Assembly: GCA_000697665.1 (NCBI GenBank)
Contig: KL197727.1
Span: forward strand, 496,001-560,000
Source: Jaapia argillacea MUCL 33604
Taxonomy: Eukaryota > Basidiomycota > Agaricomycetes > Jaapiales > Jaapiaceae
Direction of reading: 5' to 3'
DNA: 64,000 nt
The position numbers were made by a program, and so were the translations under genes. Positions 23,226 to 34,976 of the stretch are shown here, in pieces. Numbering within the stretch: the stretch's first letter is position 1; the number at the start of each line of letters is the position of its first letter. The notes under the pieces were generated by a model, which ran no database searches, was not told the DNA's origin, and saw only the letters and a program-made list of their open reading frames with translations.

Positions 23226-26054
23226 TGATCCTGGAGGTTGTGGACTAAGACCTGATTCGATTGGTCGGAAATGCGGTCCAAGACGGTTGGAAATTCAATG
23301 GTGTCGCTTTACGAGATGTGAGACCATGCAGCCCAGACGGTATGGTTACGCTACCAGATTATCCGTGCCAGCTCACAATTGGCCGACAGTGACAAGTTTA
23401 GCCTGCGTACTTATATCGACGGTGACGGTCGGAGGAAAGCCTGGGGTTAGCGGGCCAAGCCTCTGGAAGGGTCTAACTTGCGCAAAGATAGCTTCGGATG
23501 ACATAATTTCGTCCACGTGTGCGCATAGCTGTCCGCATTTGGCAAGCCAATATGTCCCGGTGCGACATCAACGTTGCGGAACCTTCAGCGGATTACTGCC
23601 ATTGGGCTCTAAGATTTCGACTAGTTCGCAGCGAAGCTTGCATTTCTCATCCTTGGCCTGGGTTGTTAGGTCACTCGACTCTGAAGCTCAAGATGCCACA
23701 GATGTTGCATTGAGACACCACGACCTATGGGATTCTGGGACTCAGTGCGGCTCGGTCTCTGAATCCTGTGACCGTTCCCCTGGGAGAAGCTCTCGAAACG
23801 CGAAAATGTCTCACCGCGAAGGTGTCTCACTGTGAAGATGAGCCCCACTATGTCCATGATAACGTGGACATTCCTTCAAAAACAGACTCGGCCACCGTCT
23901 TAAGAGACCGAGAGAATGCCACGACCCAAGATCCAAGTTTCCGTTTTTCGGACTCGAGTTCGGGACTTCATCTACTTGGCTCCCTACTTAATCTGTTACC
24001 CCCCCTAATCACAGGGAGTAAAGCCTTTCCTCCCCCAACAAGAACGAGAATTTATTCATGATATTCGCGGATGCGCAACGTATTGGAAGCCCACTACACG
24101 GGATCTCACCGCGTCCCAAACATTTACCACCCGAAACCCTCTCCCCCGTCGCTCATTTTTGTCTTCCAATCAATCCCTGCAATATACGATGCAGACCGCG
24201 GTCTGGATCCAGACGCCTTCACTCACTTCGGAGAGATGTGGAGATTTTCTTTGAGAACCTCTAGCGTGGGGTTGATTAGGGTACCCACAGGGCCTCGATG
24301 ACCCCGGCTCATCTCGCGATTACTTCGTGGGTGACTACCTGGTTTCATAGTCCTGGTACATGTCCAAATGGCAGTCACGATAATGTCGTACCCGAGAAAT
24401 TTAGCGCCCTATTCTAACAACATTCGACGACTTTCCAAGTGGGTTCCTTTAGGCCATTTCTTAATTCTAGAGGTTTGGACATTTACTTTCTACCTCTACG
24501 TGAATCGTACTTGGGAGTCACTCGGACAGTCCCTCCCGACTCGGGAGGTGGCTTTCGGGGTACCCTTGATATCGAAAGGTCCTCAGTGCCATATCGTTGC
24601 TTAACCCCATCTGAACTCCAACTAACGCATTTCGAATCTGGAAGTGTTGCTGGTCCCTTTCCCAAACATTTTTCGCCCCTCCCCGTGCGTGGTTGTGCCA
24701 GTGTTGAGGTGCATATCTCAAACCTTGTTCTCGGACCTTGCAGAGTCGCAGTGAGGAACATTTACAGTAGACGGATAATCCTCGGCCTGAATAAGGACTG
24801 CTTCGACATACCTACTCGTTCGCGTGTAAAGACTGTTCGATGTTCTTCAATGAGCCCCCGATAACCACAGCAAACGCAGATGTTGGCGGGTAACTGGGAT
24901 GGTACACACGGAAGCCACGCAACAGATAAGATTGTTTTGACGATGTTCTTCAATGAGCCCATTATAACCACTGCAAACGAAGATGTTGGTGGGTGACTGG
25001 GATGGTACACACAGAAGCGAGGTAACAGATAAGATAATTGTTTTGAAGTGAGAGTCGGATCTGGAAATAGCTTCAAATCCATGGCGTTCGGGACGATGAG
25101 AAGGAAGAACTGAGATTATCATCCCGGCCTACAATCAATATGCCCTACTTGTGCAAGACTCTCGAGGTTCGCCGCCACGTCACCACATGGAGAACCGAGG
25201 TGGTAGATCGGAGAGGACTGGGAGGGTATGTGTGGGTCCATGTTTAGAAACTCGATATATTCGACAACCACTGCAAACTGGTCATGGACTGATACCTGTT
25301 GAATCAATCAAGTCTGCAGAGTTGAAGAAACGATAACCGTGGAGGTACTCTAAAATTGATCAAGTGGGTGGATGATTATCTTGAGACCTGAGGAATGTGA
25401 CAAGAATATATTGCCTCGCCAGTAGCACCCGCCCATCCGATCTTTATCGAGAATATCGGGCTTCCTGATAAACTGGCCATGACGTTCTCTCTATCGGTTC
25501 CAGTCAGATCCGACCATTCAGAAGAACGTGAAGAGGGGAAACGACACTCACCTTATGTCTTGGTTGACTTTCAACAACCAGCTCTTGTTGTCCAAGTATA
25601 CCGAGGCTCCTACGTTGCCTCGGGGAGAATCAAGACAGCGGTGCAAGCATGTATCCATTTATTCCTGGCTGTGGGCTGACTGTCGAGCAGCACGCGCCAT
25701 TTCGCCATCCGAGAGGCGTGGAGGCAAGCCCGAGTGGTTCCACGAGGTGATTCCGTTGGGGAGCACCGCACAGGTGATAGGATGATTTTGCACACAATCC
25801 ACAGCTTCTCATTGGCTGGCGATGGCTAGGACAAACAAAGGCAAATAGATTACGTACTGGTTTTGAAGGGAATCGGTCCAGCCCGGACCCTTCCCTTGAT
25901 TACTTTCTTGAACGGTGTCTGTGTAGAGCATTGCTCAGCCAAACCACCACCTCGACGCTCTCACTCTTAACCACCACTCTCATCCTCCAACTATACATCC
26001 ATCTCCAGCTCGCCCATCCTACCAGTCGAGCGGTCGCTTTTTTTTGGGCGCAAG
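23226..26054. other. Gene-poor 2.8-kb region
   Basis: Largest gap in the window. Open frames up to about 210 codons occur on both strands, but none has family motifs, splice partners or a consistent exon chain, and codon content looks random. It holds a two-copy tandem repeat (24838-25046) and a 17-bp palindrome, CCTCCCGACTCGGGAGG, at 24532-24548. It could be a decayed gene or transposon, or the upstream region of the copper-fist gene and ISA1. Confidence 0.5.
24838..25046. repeat. Two-copy tandem repeat (about 105 bp units)
   Basis: Unit 1 (24838-24940) and unit 2 (24941-25046) both begin CGATGTTCTTCAATGAGCCC and end AGATAAGAT(AA)TTGTTTTGA. They also share GATGTTGG.GGGT.ACTGGGATGGTACACAC in the middle. 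By eye identity is well above 80 percent, with small indels, and the copies abut exactly. Confidence 0.9.
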
Positions 26055-26905
26055 ATGTCAGCAAGCGTAACCAGGATGCACGCTTCCCACCTCCTCTCCA
26101 CACCCCATGCCTGCTGGTCAATATCCCGTACGATACCAACAGGGAGAAGGAGAGCAATGATGTTGATGTCCGCTTGGTCGCACGATGAACGAAAACCACA
26201 TCCTCCATTATCTCAACCCCAACCCTCATCATCATCATCTACCCCTGGTATCCCATCTTCACAAGGATTATCGGAATCACAACCGTTGGTTATACCTTCC
26301 ACGAGGACCGTTCCTCCACCAGCGGGATTGAGCTCCGACGCAGCTTCACCACAAATCGCTGCTCGTCCACCTCCAGCTCCCAAAGTTGAGAAACCAAGAC
26401 CAAAGATTAAGGCTACAAAAGCGGCTCTTACTATCGTACGTCCCCCCTCTCCCCCTTTCTTCCCTCATAGTTAACGCCCTTGCGCTTCATGTTCACAATA
26501 GACGCCCCTAGCAGTCTCCCGCCTCCGTAACCTAACTTCCGGTCCTACACCCCAACTCCTCCGAATAGGTGTACGTAACAAGGGCTGTGCAGGCCTTGCG
26601 TACCATCTGGAATATGTGGAGAAACCTGGAAAGTTTGATGAGGTTGTTGAACAGGATGGGGTCAGGGTGGTTATTGATAGTAAAGCGTTATTTTCGATTA
26701 TTGGCAGTGAGATGGATTGGAAAGAGGATGCTCTTAGGTGAGGTTTCTTTTTGGTTTTGGGGGTCTTTGGTTGTTCGGCCGCATCATCGAAGTGGTAGCT
26801 GACTATATCCGCGTTTTGTTTTGTTGTAGTGCGAAGTTTGCGTTCAAGAACCCTAATATCAAGGATGCTTGTGGGTGTGGAGAGTCGTTCACTGTAGGCT
26901 CATAG
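26055..26905 (+). CDS. ISA1: Mitochondrial iron-sulfur assembly protein Isa1 (ISCA1)
   Basis: A-type carrier needed for maturation of mitochondrial 4Fe-4S proteins. Exons 26055-26435, 26502-26737 and 26830-26905 give 230 residues. The N-terminus is rich in Arg/Ser/His with no acids for about 40 residues, fitting a mitochondrial targeting peptide, followed by a long Pro/Ser linker. The HesB-like domain begins KAALTITPLAVSRL. All three conserved cysteines are present: VRNKGCAGLAYHLEY and the C-terminal DACGCGESF pair. The start at 26055 is the first in-frame ATG; a second at 26160 would remove most of the targeting signal. Convergent with UMP1. Confidence 0.92.
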
Positions 26906-27204
26906 TCGAGCATTGTCTATACCTACTGGTTTGCGAGGAGTGGTTGGTCGCGCCAGGATGCATATCGAAGCTACCCTCACTTTGTCTTTCTCCCCCACTC
27001 GTTTTTGTTCATTTGCATACGCTGAGAGGTAATATACATCCCATCAATTGAATGCTTTGTTTGTATCGATATGTATATAATCCCTTGGAATTTATCATTT
27101 AGATGTCATGCTTTGTGATGGGTTGAGTCGCTACGTGTGGTGAAGACTCGATGGATTGCTGGATGATACAAACGACTTATGTACGAAGGCTCGTAGGAAG
27201 CGGG

Positions 27205-28054
27205 TTACATCCGGAGTTTCTTCTCCATTGCGTTGTGTACGTCTAATGTGGGTCCGCGTTCCATACCTGTGAATGAAGAGAGAGGTTGGGAATGATGGGT
27301 ATGGCGAAGGAGGGGAGGAGAGAAGGCAAAACGTACCTCCGAAGAAATCGCCAACGTCGAGTTCTTCGTCTCGGCCCATTAGGATGTCGAGGGCGAGGTT
27401 TGATTGGGATAGGGCGGGGATCTGGGGGTTCTGGGGTATGGGTTGGATCAGTTGTTTGGTGAGATGGAGAGGTGCGTGGATAATAGGGATGGGAGCGTGC
27501 GTAATGAGGATGAAAGTGATGACGGTGGATGACGGAGATGATATATAGGAGGAGGGGAATATGGTCATAAAGGGGGAGAGGAGGGGTGAGAGAAGACGTA
27601 CGGCTGCGACGATCTTACGCTCCATCAGCAAGCGGAGGGGCGCGTGCATACCGTCGACGTTGCGTTTCATGGTGAGTTTGACGTTGTCTTGTGTTTCTTC
27701 CCACTATTCGTAGCATGTCAGCATCGTACTAGGAAGGATATGCGTGGTGGAGGGTGGAGGGGTGTGGGATGAAAGGGGATGGGAGGGGATGGGAGGGGAT
27801 GGACGGAATGAATCAGTGAAATTCAACGTACATTCTCTAGACGATTCTTAACCACGCTGGGAGCTTTGATCTCCGTGGCGAGGCTCCTTGGGCCATACTG
27901 TAAGGTATCATGCAGACCAAAAGAGTTGGCAGTATCTTTGATGGTGGCTGTCTTGCCAGAGTTGGCAGCGGGTACGATACGGAATGAGGGCTCCTGTTTC
28001 CTCTCCGTTCAGATCAAATGGCGATGCTTAAGTACAGGAAGAAAGACTGACCAT
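27205..28054 (-). CDS. UMP1: Proteasome maturation factor Ump1 (POMP)
   Basis: Short-lived chaperone that helps assemble 20S core particles and is degraded as the first substrate. The start ATG (28052-28054) is directly followed by an intron (donor gtcagt). The next exon reads EPSFRIVPAANSGKTATIKD and YGPRSLATEIKAPSVVKNRL. Then come TMKRNVDGMHAPLRLLMERK, PQIPALSQSNLALDILMGRD, EELDVGDFFGG and the last exon MERGPTLDVHNAMEKKLRM. The stretch HAPLRLLMERK and the ALDIL..RD..L...DFFG block are strongly conserved in Ump1. About 150 residues, five exons, all joins clean. Divergent from VID30. Confidence 0.93.
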
Positions 28055-28796
28055 TGGTAAATCGAGGGACAGACGATGGCGCGTTCAGATTCAGAAGCGA
28101 GAACGCGTGTACATTGGATGCGTCACAAGGGAGGGTCACGAGGGACGTCACTGTGTGACCCCGGCAAAGTCCAGGTCTGGAGGATGAGCGGAGGAAAGGA
28201 AGGGCAAGTCAGGCTCGACACTGGATATCCATAAACTCTGTCAAGTTCTTTCCATTTCGATCCCACCTCCACACAACTCACCCCCTGCATTCCTCCCTGA
28301 TTGTCCCTCCTCTTATCCCTGTCCCTACCCCTCGTTCTCCAGGGTTAGTTGCTGTGCAAAGGGTGGTCTCCTGTTGACGGCTCGATCGTCCGACGGTGAA
28401 GGGGCCGGACACCCCCACACACGAGTCGCTCCCACACGCACTCTGTGCCAGACAAGGTTACACCTACTTGGCCTACAAGCTATAGTCTAGGTCTAACCGA
28501 CAGGCCAGTCAACCTTGTCGGACCCTATATCTCCGACAACAACACCCTTCATCCTACAAACTTTGTTACGACTCGACTTTCAGCGCAGTCGTAATCTATC
28601 ACGCAATTCAGCCATAACAATACTCACCCCTTCAACCACCCCCAGGCCCTTCTTTACCCACATTCCAGGTTTGCCTCACTGGACAATTTGTGTCGGCCGC
28701 AGAAGAAAGAACGCAGGAGGATCTTCGGGATTCCACGGCTAGCTACTTACCCCACAATCTCCAGCTCTTATCCCTTTACCGTTTTAACACCACACA
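28055..28796. promoter_or_regulatory. Divergent promoter region UMP1 / VID30
   Basis: About 740 bp between two divergent start codons. Several runs of CACACACG/CCACC and GTCACGAGGGACGTCAC (TGACGT-like) occur, but I cannot identify a specific factor site. A consensus Rpn4 (PACE) element is not obvious. No gene seen. Confidence 0.4.
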
Positions 28797-31700
28797 ATGT
28801 CCAACCATCCCCGACAAATCCGGTCCCTTAGCATCCCAATTCCAGGAGCCTCCTCTGCTGGTGCTCCACCATCCACTTCACCAACCACCTCCCGCCCACC
28901 GATCGAATCGGTCATCTCAATCCCATTCACTTCAACCTCACCCAGTTTCACTCGTACTCGCGTGCCAAGCAGCGCTAGTTATGGTTCACTTCGAGGTTAC
29001 GCTTCTTCTACCTCCCTCTCCAACGCCGGTGCTGGCGGTTTTAGCGCAAGTCCCAGTTCTTCAAGACATGGATTTCATGGTTCGAGATCCATAACGAACC
29101 CCTCTCCCATCAATCTATCCTCGTTTGAACCAAGACGTATACGAGCAAACGGTTCTTCAGGCGTAGTCGGTTCGTCTGCTTCGGGAGGTGTCAATTCTCG
29201 AACGGTCGACCCAGCAGCGTGTTCACCACCAGTCGCACCAAGTACATCTCCACTTCGTGCTAGGAGGCAGAGTTCTAGTATGGGTATTGGAGGAGCGGGG
29301 ATTAGGAGAGCACCTAGTTCCACGAGAGGTGTTAGTTCGAGTTATACTTATCATATCCCTGGTACTGGTCCTGGGTCTTTACCCTCTGGAACTGGAACTG
29401 GGATGGGTGGGGGACTGACGACGTTCCCGAGACCATCGTACCTCTCCAATTCATCCCTCCGAGATCTACTTCAAACGGAAGCTCCACCGACTTTACCGCC
29501 ATCTCGGTATGACTCAGCTGTGGCCAATGCGGGAGCGCCGCCTGCTTCGTATTCCTATTCATCGAGAGCGAGGGAGAGGGATAGGACGCCTGCTACGGAT
29601 AGTGATGATGAGAGTTCTTTGAATAATGCTAGTCCTCCTCCTCCTACTGCTCGGGGGAACATTTCGGAGAGTGCTGGTCGCGTTGGGGAGGGAGGGGCGT
29701 TGGTTGGTGGGACTACTCCGGTTTTGAGGTTACCGACGAGATGGAGTGATCAGGATAGGCATCCGAATTTGAGTGTGGGTGGGGATGGGAGGGATTTGAG
29801 TTATAATGGTACGTCCTTCTTTTGTCGTGGTTTCTTCTGTTGAGTGGATGTTGATTGGTTGGTGTTTTGTTTTAGGACCATCGAGTAGTGGAGAGAAGGA
29901 TGCCGCTGCTGCTAGGACAAACCACCCTATCCCTCCTGCTTGTGGGATATATTATTATGAAGTTGAGATTGTTAATAAAGGACAGAAAGGGTAAGTTTTC
30001 TTTGCTTTCTATTGTGCTGTCGTACTCACCCATCCCCCTTTGCTTGTCAGACATATCAGCATTGGGTGCGTTCCCCTTTTGATCCTAACCTTCGGTTATG
30101 TGTTATTGCGAAATCTAACATTTGGTGCATGTAGGTTGGGCGCAGGCGATGTCAGACTTTCGAGACTTCCTGGTTGGGAGAGACATTCTTGGGGGTATCA
30201 TGGTGATGATGGGTACTCGTTCGCAGCCGAGAAGACGGGCACGCCGTATGGTCCTAGGTTTGAGAGTGAGTTCTTTATTCTTTGGGTTCAGTGTCTCTCG
30301 ATTTCTCGCGTGCTAAATGGTTGATTGGTAGATGGGGATATCATTGGGTGTGGGATTGATTTTAGTCAATATAAAGTTTTCTATACCAAGAATGGGGCTT
30401 TCCTTGGTATGACACACTCTCCATCCGTCGCCTTGCTGCCGACTCATTTATACACGCGTATAGGCTTGGTCTTTGACAATGTTGGCAAGGAGCACGACCT
30501 CTACCCCTCCGTTGGTCTTCGTCATGCTGGCGAATCCGTCCGAGTGAACTTTGGACATGAACCTTTCAAGTTCGACATCGATGACCATGTACAGCAGCAG
30601 AGGAATATCATCTGGACGGGGATCATGGATACAAAGTTAGATTTAGGGTTGCTTGGAGTGACCTGTTCGGGGGGGGATGAGTCGAAAGGGGCGAGGAATG
30701 GTTTGATTGGTGGTGTAGGCGATGGTATTGAAAATGGGATGGGAGGTGTTAGTTTGGCGGAGGGTGGGTCAGGAGGAGGGACTTCGGTTGATGAATTGGA
30801 GCGAGCAAAAGTTCCGATCGCAAGACTCGTCCTTGGATATCTGGAACATCACGGCTACGCCAATACCGCTCGAGCGTTGAAGAAGCAGTTTGAGCATCAA
30901 GGTCAAAGTTTGGATCCGATGGGGGGTGGGGGTGGCGAGGGTCAAAGCACTATTGGTGGTGGTGTCATTGTTGTTCCACCACCCGTTGCACCTGTTCCTG
31001 TTCCTGTCCCGATCCCTGTTGGATCTGTGGAAGATCAGGATATGGATATGGATGATGTCCCTCGTCACCCCACTACTTTGGATTCGGCCATGATGAACCC
31101 TTGGAGCGTGCCTACTCCCCCTCCCACCAACAATACCGTTCGCTCTATGCCTACCGCTGGGCCGTCGTCCTTATCATCCATATCCAACAATCGCTCCTCC
31201 AGTTCCGAAAATGACTTTGAAAATCGTCTTAGGATCGTGAACGCCGTCATCGCGGGCGATGTCGATACCGCTCTTGACGATATTACGAAGTTCTACCCCA
31301 AAGTATTGGATGAGTCTGAAGGGATGATGAAGGTGAAATTGAGGTGTAGGAAATTTGTGGAGTTGATGTTGGAGGCTGGGGAGTGTGCCAAGAGATTAAG
31401 AGAAGTTGAGAGGGAGGAGAGGGAGAGGGAAAGTCGTAGTGTGAATGGGATGATGGATGGGATGATGAGCTCCAGTGCCATGGATATTGATGATTCCGAT
31501 ACGATTCCAACGCCCATACCCGCACCGTCTTCCACCAATCCGGTTACCAATGGTTTCTCTTCTACACCTTCCGCTGCTATACCCATCAAAGGAAAACGCA
31601 AGCAATCGTTCTCGGTATCTGCTCCTTCGCAGGCGGTCAAGGCGGCTACTGCCAGGTATTCGACGGCGCTGAATGAGGCACTTGCGTACGGACAGGCCCT

Positions 31701-32066
31701 TAGGACGAACTATAAGGATGCCAGGCCTGAGGTGGGGGCGCTGTTCAAGCGGACCTTTGGGATTGTGGCGTATGAGGACCCGGCTAGTGTTGGTGGGGAG
31801 GTGGCTGAGGTCGTGGGGCAGGAGGCGAGAGCCGTCCTTGCAAACGAGTTGAATATGGCCATCTTGAGTTCGTCGCATCCTTTAATTGTCCTTTTCTTTC
31901 CCCTTCTGACCTGTGTATTTTAGAATCGCAAGGCCGAGCAACTCGCCCAGGTTTGGAACGGGTGTACCGTCAAACTGCGGCGTGCATAGTTCAACTGGGA
32001 TTGATGGGTGTCGGTGCTGCCGCCTTTGCGGACCTTGGAAAGGAGTTCCTTGACAAGGAAGGTTGA
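28797..32066 (+). CDS. VID30: Gid1/Vid30-like protein (RanBPM family: SPRY-LisH-CTLH-CRA)
   Basis: Scaffold subunit of the GID/CTLH ubiquitin ligase that degrades gluconeogenic enzymes in yeast. A long Ser/Gly-rich N-terminus (about 300 residues) precedes the SPRY domain: [65 protein letters not shown] and [19 protein letters not shown]. The LisH motif is [20 protein letters not shown]. The CTLH is [23 protein letters not shown]-type sequence ends with [20 protein letters not shown] and [15 protein letters not shown]. Internal introns have clean borders near 29810, 29990, 30075, 30265, 30405 and 31870. The last intron changes frame and is required: without it the protein would stop before the conserved end. 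About 970 residues. Confidence 0.92.
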
Positions 32067-32244
32067 TCATGGTGGTATATCGGGCTTTGCATTCCGTTGG
32101 GTCGTATCTTTCACATTCATCTTGTCGTGTTTGCTGCAGTTTATTGAAAGGACGTGTATGAATAGGGAGTATAATATTATCTAGCTCTAGGGAGCCACAT
32201 TGCGATCTGTAGTCTGAACGAATCGGAGATCGATTTGCAATGAT

Positions 32245-33054
32245 TCACCACTCCAGCTCTTGACCCTCTCGATGCCAGAATCTCCCTGTCTCTTCTAAAG
32301 TCTTCGACATTAAAACCTTGAACAACTTCTCTGCCGCTTCCTCTGATTCTACAGCCTCCTTCAGCTTATGTGATTCTGGATCCAACCCCGTCTTGACATA
32401 TCCTGGATGCATAATCACCACTGTAACATTTTTCTCCCTCAACTCGATCGCCATGCATTTGATATGCTGTTTAATGCCGATTTTGAGGAGCGATAGGAGT
32501 ATGAGCCGCCTGAGCTGTTATCTGCGATGGAACCAACTCGAGAAGACATATTCCCAATCCTCGGTGAAGATGATTTTAGTAGGTTTGGGAGAAGACGTTG
32601 GGTGAGGAGCAATGGGCCGAATGTGTTGACGGAGAAGACTTTGGAGAGGGTGGCCAAATCTATTGTGGCCAGTGAATCATTGACCTTTGGGGGCATGATT
32701 CCTGTACAACAATATCGCCTTCAGCATCCCATCGCAATGGTGTGTCGTGTGAGATGGAACTCACCAGCGATGTTTAGCAATAGATCGAGGGGTTGTTCAC
32801 CGAACGATTCTCCAAATGAGTCGATGTCCTTTGGGGAACTGACGTCCAATTGGAATGATTTCACTTTCAGCGATTTTAACCTTTCCCCAATGGCGAGGTC
32901 TAATGTATAGACATTCCAACCCTATAGGCCGCGCCCATGAACACACCAGCTCTCCGTAGGTGAATGGTGCTGACGCGCTCACCTCCCGTTCCAATATTTC
33001 TGCGAAAGCAAGACCAATACCAGAATTTGCGCCGGTGACGACCACGGTAGGCAT
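32245..33054 (-). pseudogene. Short-chain dehydrogenase/reductase with a frameshift
   Basis: NAD(P)-dependent SDR, closest in look to C-factor/sniffer-like members. Exon 1 reads MPTVVVTGANSGIGLAFAEI (TGxxxGIG cofactor loop). Exon 2 gives GWNVYTLDL and LLLNIAG (NxAG). Exon 3 has FSVNTFGPLLLTQRLLPNL and YSYRSSKSALN (catalytic Tyr-x3-Lys with Ser upstream). At 32455-32470 the frame breaks: the exon-3 frame runs into a stop after NAWRSS. The expected continuation, CMAIELREKNVTVVIMHPGY and onward to GQELEW, is in another frame. One missing base would explain it, and no intron borders fit there. Either the gene is recently inactivated or the assembly has an error. All other landmarks are intact. 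Confidence 0.8.
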
Positions 33055-33408
33055 TCTGTTGATAGCGTTAGGGTGGAACTCACACCTCCCATAAACCTCA
33101 AACATTGGAAAGTTGAGCCGATATCCAGTATGACGTTGATGATGAGCCCACTGAATGCGCATAGTCTTTCCGAGAAGCCACACACAGCCAGCCAATGGAG
33201 ATCGGACGCAGAACAAGTTAACAAGGCTTGTGATGTGGAGTCGACAGTGCCGTTTGGAGAAGCCGGGATTCGAATCTTCACGACAGGACGTTTGTTCAAG
33301 AAATGTATGTCTCTAGCAAATACAATGAATTACATGCCCTGATATCCCACAAAATCAAACTCTGCAGGAGATCGTCAGAATTGCGGACGTGTGACGAATG
33401 AGAACAAC
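33055..33408. other. Short gap between two minus-strand genes
   Basis: Separates the SDR start from the E2 stop. Probably the SDR promoter plus the E2 3' UTR. An open frame crossing it on the minus strand has no motif support. Confidence 0.5.
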
Positions 33409-34329
33409 TCACGTGTCATCTGCGGGCGTCGTGTGTAGTGAGTGTCAAGGAGCGATAGCGAGTTAGCAACTGGACAGACTTACCATCATAATGGAAGCGC
33501 GTCTGAAAGACTATTAGACAGGTGCGTAAAGCATGTCAACACGATACTCACCTTCTTGGGGTTGTCTGGAGCGTGTAGTACATATCGATCATTATCCTGC
33601 GGTCTGTAGCAGAGATTGGTTTGGTTTATGATCAACATTGCAGCGACCTCTTGAACATACCTCTCTTTCTTCTGAAAAGCACGACGCCATAGATAGTGAA
33701 CACAAGGCGACCCACAGATGTATGAGCGGAGACCGACCTTACACGACGCCAGCATACTCTGTAGCGTGACACAGATGCCAATGACGCTCAAGACAGGAGA
33801 CCACTCATTCCCCAGGATAGAAGCGCAGATCTGTGAATTGTGGAACACGGCCGGATCAGTGAACAATAATCAGCGCACAAGCAATGTTCCTTACATGGCC
33901 ATTAGAATACACATGCTGAACACGGGAACGCGAGTTATGAGCGCGACACCGCGGCACAAAGAAGGAAACGTACAGGATGAACAGGAGAAGTGTACTTGCC
34001 ATCCACGACAAACTGCACCGCAGGAGATGAGATTGGATAGTTGGGGTCGAACCTAAACTTCAGGGCAAATACTTCTCCCTGGACACAAAGATAAGTCAGC
34101 AACTTGGGAAGATAGTCGTGGAGGTTACGCACTGGATATTGGCTCTCGCCCATTACCTCCAGAGAGAGGAGCCATTGCTCAAAGTTGTCTGCGCTGAGGA
34201 GGTTGATCCCTATTTCCCTGATGAGCGGGCGATGTCATCAAACGAAGCAAAGAGCATACCAACTGGGCACCCCTCGACATGAATCTCCGACAACTCCTTC
34301 CGCAGTCGTCGAGCCGAGATACTAGCCAT
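33409..34329 (-). CDS. Ubiquitin-conjugating enzyme E2, UBE2W-like
   Basis: E2 of the type that attaches ubiquitin to protein N-termini rather than to lysines. The N-terminus is MASISARRLRKELSEIHVEG. Then come FALKFRFDPNYPISSPAVQF, VVDGKYTSPVHP and HVYSNGHICASILGNEWSP with the catalytic Cys in HIC, followed by VLSVIGICVTLQSMLASCK, KERPQDNDRYV and NPKK. The short last exons give TRFHYDDDT. The HICxSIL..WSPxLS.....L..MLxSCK pattern and the C-terminal HxDDT are specific for UBE2W. Classical E2s instead have the HPN tripeptide ahead of the Cys, which is absent here. About 165 residues in at least eight small exons, several under 60 nt. Confidence 0.88.
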
Positions 34330-34976
34330 GAAGAAGAGAAACAAGAGCGCGTACTCAATCAGAGAAGCCGCCACAGGCTAAGCCCACAGCTTTCAGCCAC
34401 TGACAACAAACAAGAGCAAACTTGGCGGGGTGTGCTGAGAGCTCACGCCAAGCTGTATCTTGAATCGAAAATTCCGCAAGCTGATAAAGATTGGGGTTGT
34501 AGCGAGCTCGAGACACTGCTCGTTGTACTTTAGCGTAGGTTAGGCCTTCGAAAATTGTGCTGATTATAATAACTTAGTTACTTACCCTCTGCTCGAAATT
34601 GAAGTTTTGCAATTCGTCACATCGGAGATGGAATCGGGGCTTGAAACTACCTCATATAAGCTGTGTTTTGTAGGAAGCTTTTCCTCAATGTCTACGTCTC
34701 CGCTCTAGAGTCACTTGTACCCTTTGATAACAAGACGGGGACACGCAAGCGCTCGTGGAGACTAAGATTATCTTCTCACTTTGTTCGTCGTCGGCCTGTG
34801 CAGAGCTTTCGACCGCTTGCCGCATGTCAATTTGAGGGACATTCTTTTCGTTGTCGGCCTTCCCCTCCCTTGGTTCTATGGTCTCCAGCTCCTATTGAGC
34901 GACCTCTTGCTCATTGATATCTGTTTTACGAGGCTATATCGGTGCACTGTGTTGGTAATACAAATTTTTCAATAAA
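34330..34976. other. Intergenic gap with possible reverse-transcriptase relic
   Basis: About 650 bp between the E2 start and the Hem3 stop. A short plus-strand frame (34781-34975) reads CRAFDRLPHVNLRDILFVVG, loosely like the LINE reverse-transcriptase block xKAFDxVPHxxLLxxL. It has no continuation on either side. Otherwise nothing recognisable. Confidence 0.3.

Noticed and set aside
23191-23835. 214-codon plus-strand frame in the gene-poor region
   Set aside because: No recognisable domain; it overlaps the first intron and start of the copper-fist gene on the other strand.
24532-24548. 17-bp palindrome as a transcription terminator or hairpin RNA
   Set aside because: Isolated in non-coding eukaryotic DNA, no T-run or flanking structure; probably chance.
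33225-33300. GATTCGAATC motif resembling a tRNA B box
   Set aside because: On neither strand is there a matching acceptor stem, D arm or anticodon arm at tRNA spacing.
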